A stretch of DNA of 64,000 nucleotides from the NCBI RefSeq assembly GCF_016624945.1, contig NZ_JACVUI010000005.1, forward strand, positions 1 to 64,000, read 5' to 3'. The position numbers were made by a program, and so were the translations under genes. The stretch is from Acinetobacter sp. S54. Lineage in GTDB: Bacteria; Pseudomonadota; Gammaproteobacteria; Pseudomonadales; Moraxellaceae. Each line of letters begins with the position of its first letter. The stretch's first letter is position 1. Below the pieces are notes generated by a model. That model ran no database searches and was not told where the DNA came from. It was given only the letters and a program-made list of their open reading frames with translations. This document shows positions 60,995 to 64,000 of the stretch, piece after piece.

Positions 60995-61172
60995 TGTGAA
61001 TAATGATGACCGTCACTATTATTTAATTGATGGGCATAAACCTTGTTGAAAAATTTTTTTATAAAAATTAAAAAAACCTTAAATTTTTAATAAACATTCA
61101 GTGAAAATAACTATTTTTTAATCAAATTACATAAAAAAATACAATCACAATTGTGGAGATAATATGAATAAT

Positions 61173-61191
61173 GTTAGTGATAATCGTTATT
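61173..61191 (+). promoter_or_regulatory. Fur box with overlapping promoter
   Basis: The 19-mer gttagtgataatcgttatt matches the Fur consensus at 15 of 19 positions. A -10-like TATAGT lies at 61198-61203, so Fur would cover the -35 region. Iron repression of the receptor gene is expected. Confidence 0.7.
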
Positions 61192-61233
61192 AATTGCTAT
61201 AGTATTGCGCTAATTTTATACAGGGGTACTTAA

Positions 61234-63411
61234 ATGTTTAATACTCAACCCAAAAAATTAGCACAAATAATTTCAGTCATGATGTTCATGGCAGCAAGCA
61301 GCAGTTTTCTTCATGCTGATGATGTTTTACCTATAATCAAACTGAAAGCCGAGGGGCAGGATCAACACGGTTATACGGTAAAAAAGACCAATGCTGCTAC
61401 AAAAATGGATTTGGCACTTAAAGATACGCCACAGTCAGTAAGTGTAATTACTGCCGAGCAAATACAAGATCAACAACTAAAAGCACTGAGCGAAGTGCTA
61501 GATCAAACACCAGGTATTTATCAACAGCGTTATGGTGCTGCTGGCGCTGTAGGGACAGGTGGAGAATATGCAAGTTATTATGCACGAGGCTCCAAAGTAA
61601 ATAATTTCTTGATTGATGGCGTGATTTCAACACCAGTAACAACGGGTCGAACAGGTATGTCGATGAGTACGCTGGATCCCTCGATTTATGAAAATGTTAC
61701 TGTAGTAAAAGGTGCAACAGGATTAACTTCTGGAGTGGGATATCCAAGTGCATCAATTAATTTAAATAGAAAGCTTGCAACGTCAAAAGTATCTACAGGG
61801 AGTCTCAACTTAAGTACGTCTTCATTTGATGATAAATGGGCGGGTTTTCGTACAATTGTAGACGCTCAAACACCGTTGAATGAATCTGGAACAGTGCGCG
61901 GTCGCACAGTCATCTCTTATGATGACTACGATTCATTTATGAATTGGGGAGATTCTCATTCTGGATTATTCTATACCACTTTGGGAGCTGATTTAGACGC
62001 TAACACGACTCTAAACGTGGGTGCTTTATATCAACGAGCCAAATCTAAAGGTTTAAGTGTGCATGCATTTACCAATTATAGTAATGGTGTCTTGAGTACT
62101 CGCGATCGAGAAGATAACTCAGCAGCACGTTGGGCTTATGGGAATGTTGATACGATTAATGCATTTATTGAATTGGAACATCGCTTTGATAATGGCTGGA
62201 AAGTACAGACTAACTATAATTATTTAACGCAGGATACTGATGCGGTTTATGCTGTTGTCGGTTCAAATCCAGGACGTACCGCAAATTATGTAGATAATAC
62301 AGGCCGAGTGACGGCTGGTTACCAGAAACTTCATCCAGAGTTACATGGTCTGGATATTTCTGCGTCAGGGCCTTATCAGCTTTTGGGTCGTGAACAGCAG
62401 ATGATGGTTGGTGTGAGCTATCAAAATGTGCAAGCAGATGACCCTTATTATGATCGAGCGATTGGCTCAGATTGGGTAAATCTGGATACGTGGAACGGTT
62501 ATATTCCTGTTCCAGCAACGTTGTATAATACGACTGGAAAAACAAATACAACTGATATGTCGCAATATGGCTACTATGCGGCAACACGTTTAAATCCGAC
62601 AGATAGATTGCACCTTATATTAGGTGTGCGTGGTTTAGGTTATGACTATAAAGAAACCACTGCCAGCGAATCGACAGCTGATTTTTCAAAAGATAAAGCT
62701 TCGCCTTACGCAGGGCTGACATTCGATTTGACCTCATATCTTACTGCCTATGTAAGTTACACCAATATTTTTATGCCGCAAGCTGAGCGAAATGCGGATT
62801 ATTCGGTATTAGAGCCTGTTCAAGGGGATAGCTATGAAGGCGGTTTAAAAGCAGCCTTTTATGAGAATCAGCTAAATTTATCTGCTGCTTACTTTCAATC
62901 CAATCTCAAGGATTTTGCAAACTATGTAGGCAGTTTTGCTGATGGTCCGCATATTGGAGAAAGTATTTATGAGGGCGTAAAAGCCAAAACAGAAGGTTTT
63001 GAAATAGAGGCAAATGGGCAAATTCTTCCTCATTGGAACATCCAGACGGGTTATACCTATGCCAAAACCACATCGGTTGGCCAAACTATCAATCGTGATT
63101 ATCCAAAACAACAATTTAAACTTTATACAACTTACAATCTGCCAGTTCTTGATCAGAGGCTTAAACTGGGCGGGGGCATTAGATGGCAAAGTGAAATCGT
63201 AGATGCAACTTTATCTGGTACTGCTTACGATGCAAATAGACAAGATTCTTTTGCAGTAATAGATTTGATGGCGAAATACCAAGTAACCCGTGATTTTGCT
63301 TTAGGTCTTAATGTTAATAACGTGGGCGATGAAGAATACCATCTGAATGTATCAAATGGAACTTATGGTGATCCACGTACCTACATTGTGTCCTTGAATT
63401 ATAAGTTCTAA
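61234..63411 (+). CDS. TonB-dependent siderophore receptor
   Basis: The 725-residue precursor has a signal peptide to about LHADD. A TonB-box-like IIKLKAEG is followed by a plug domain (ALKDTPQSVSVITAEQIQDQ, YYARGSKVNNFLIDGV, VVKGATGLTSGVGYPSASIN) and a 22-strand barrel ending in YIVSLNYKF. It should take up a ferric siderophore across the outer membrane with TonB energy. The siderophore is unknown. The Fur box supports iron regulation. A second receptor gene lies directly downstream. Confidence 0.9.
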   Translation: MFNTQPKKLAQIISVMMFMAASSSFLHADDVLPIIKLKAEGQDQHGYTVKKTNAATKMDLALKDTPQSVSVITAEQIQDQQLKALSEVLDQTPGIYQQRYGAAGAVGTGGEYASYYARGSKVNNFLIDGVISTPVTTGRTGMSMSTLDPSIYENVTVVKGATGLTSGVGYPSASINLNRKLATSKVSTGSLNLSTSSFDDKWAGFRTIVDAQTPLNESGTVRGRTVISYDDYDSFMNWGDSHSGLFYTTLGADLDANTTLNVGALYQRAKSKGLSVHAFTNYSNGVLSTRDREDNSAARWAYGNVDTINAFIELEHRFDNGWKVQTNYNYLTQDTDAVYAVVGSNPGRTANYVDNTGRVTAGYQKLHPELHGLDISASGPYQLLGREQQMMVGVSYQNVQADDPYYDRAIGSDWVNLDTWNGYIPVPATLYNTTGKTNTTDMSQYGYYAATRLNPTDRLHLILGVRGLGYDYKETTASESTADFSKDKASPYAGLTFDLTSYLTAYVSYTNIFMPQAERNADYSVLEPVQGDSYEGGLKAAFYENQLNLSAAYFQSNLKDFANYVGSFADGPHIGESIYEGVKAKTEGFEIEANGQILPHWNIQTGYTYAKTTSVGQTINRDYPKQQFKLYTTYNLPVLDQRLKLGGGIRWQSEIVDATLSGTAYDANRQDSFAVIDLMAKYQVTRDFALGLNVNNVGDEEYHLNVSNGTYGDPRTYIVSLNYKF

Positions 63412-63425
63412 AATAATTCAACTAG

Positions 63426-63457
63426 ACAGCAGCAACTTTTTTACGTGCTGCTGTTTA
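63426..63457 (+). terminator. possible terminator after the first receptor gene
   Basis: Perfect arms acagcagca / tgctgctgt with an 11-nt loop and a short T run, 14 nt after the stop. The T tract is weak (ttt), so read-through is likely. Confidence 0.6.
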
Positions 63458-63519
63458 GAAAAAAAGAAAAGATATTTTAATTCGTAATCATTTTTATTCT
63501 CATTTAGGATTTTATCTTA

Positions 63520-63525
63520 TATAAT
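63520..63525 (+). promoter_or_regulatory. probable -10 element of the second receptor gene
   Basis: A perfect TATAAT lies 27 nt upstream of the GTG start. A Fur-like stretch (gtaatcatttttattc) lies just upstream but is much weaker than that of the first receptor. Confidence 0.4.
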
Positions 63526-63552
63526 TGCCCCCAATTTTTATGGGGAAATAAC

Positions 63553-64000
63553 GTGAAAAAGAATATATTATTTTTGTCTCTTATCGCACTTCCAGCTTTT
63601 GCTTTTGCAGAAGAAAATGTTGTGCTGCCGACTATCACTGTTAAAGCGGATCAACAAGATAACTATGCTTCTGGAAAATTAAAGAAAAAATCTAATTTAG
63701 GAAGTTTGGGTGAAAAATCAACTATAGATACCCCATTCTCTGTAACGACATATTCGGATAAGTTAATTCAGGATCAACAAGCCTCGACTGTTTCAGAAGT
63801 ACTTCGAAATGATCCAAGTATTCGTGAAACAACAAATGCTGGACACTTAAATGAAAATGTGCAGATTCGTGGTTTTTCTGTAGGCTTTGAGGATTATAAC
63901 CTTAATGGTTTATTTGGAATGGCTCCGACAGGACGTATTCCAACAGATATCCTTGATTCTGTTTCTTTGCTTAAAGGCCCCAATGCATTGGTAGCAGGTA
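63553..64000 (+). CDS. TonB-dependent siderophore receptor, partial (cut by window end)
   Basis: The visible 149 codons encode a signal peptide (KKNILFLSLIALPAFAFAE), a TonB-box-like LPTITVKADQ and the start of a plug domain (TPFSVTTYSDKLIQDQQAS, VQIRGFSVGFEDYNLNGLFG, DILDSVSLLKGPNALVAG). The start is a GTG at 63553 after gggga. The rest lies beyond the window. It shares the family and orientation of the receptor upstream, suggesting a tandem pair for different siderophores. Confidence 0.88.
   Translation, partial: MKKNILFLSLIALPAFAFAEENVVLPTITVKADQQDNYASGKLKKKSNLGSLGEKSTIDTPFSVTTYSDKLIQDQQASTVSEVLRNDPSIRETTNAGHLNENVQIRGFSVGFEDYNLNGLFGMAPTGRIPTDILDSVSLLKGPNALVAG

Overview
The window is a 64 kb chromosomal stretch of a low-GC gammaproteobacterium. 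The gene content points to the genus Acinetobacter: a BfmRS two-component system, the six-gene fil locus (filA-filF), a nuo operon with fused nuoCD, a 482-residue RpoN, and the ibaG-murA-hisG-hisD-hisC order. The species cannot be fixed from sequence alone. Almost everything is core chromosome; no insertion sequence, prophage, CRISPR array or tRNA gene was found.

Layout. 1-400: end of an rRNA operon (5S rRNA and terminator). 400-8860: rpoN, hpf, ibaG, murA, hisG, hisD and hisC. A minus-strand pair, an ECF41-type sigma factor and a carboxymuconolactone decarboxylase-like protein, sits between hisG and hisD. 8880-10210: pabB (minus). 10470-18520: filA, then filB-filF, encoding a secreted repetitive protein, a C39-like peptidase, two outer-membrane barrels, a periplasmic protein and a lipoprotein. 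By composition this looks like a fibre or functional-amyloid export system of the Fap kind. 18590-26470: housekeeping genes (two Nudix hydrolases, gamma carbonic anhydrase, tsaB, uppP, rsmJ, a membrane-anchored C13-like peptidase, fghA, DUF2218, rpe). 26550-26612: a 12-bp-phased array of DnaA-box-like sequences. 26870-31710: copper resistance (copL-like, copA, copB), a degenerate HMA/CDF-like membrane protein and an unknown protein. 31730-33330: guanidine-II-like leader with gdx, then ogt and a NERD protein. 33390-35860: adenosine deaminase and an OprB-type porin (minus). 36360-41110: nrdB, two very small genes and nrdA (minus), with NrdR-like and DnaA-like sites upstream of nrdA. 41650-44080: bfmR-bfmS. 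45150-60210: complete 13-gene nuo operon for respiratory complex I. 60320-64000: upp and two tandem TonB-dependent receptors, the second cut by the window edge.

How genes work together. hisG, hisD and hisC supply three histidine steps. nrdA/nrdB make deoxynucleotides, and their upstream sites suggest control by NrdR and DnaA. bfmRS is the envelope and biofilm regulator known from Acinetobacter. The cop genes detoxify periplasmic copper, and gdx exports guanidinium under its leader RNA. The most promising under-described elements are the fil locus read as a Fap-like system, the phased DnaA-box arrays, the ECF41 module with a matching promoter, and the two tiny genes between nrdA and nrdB.
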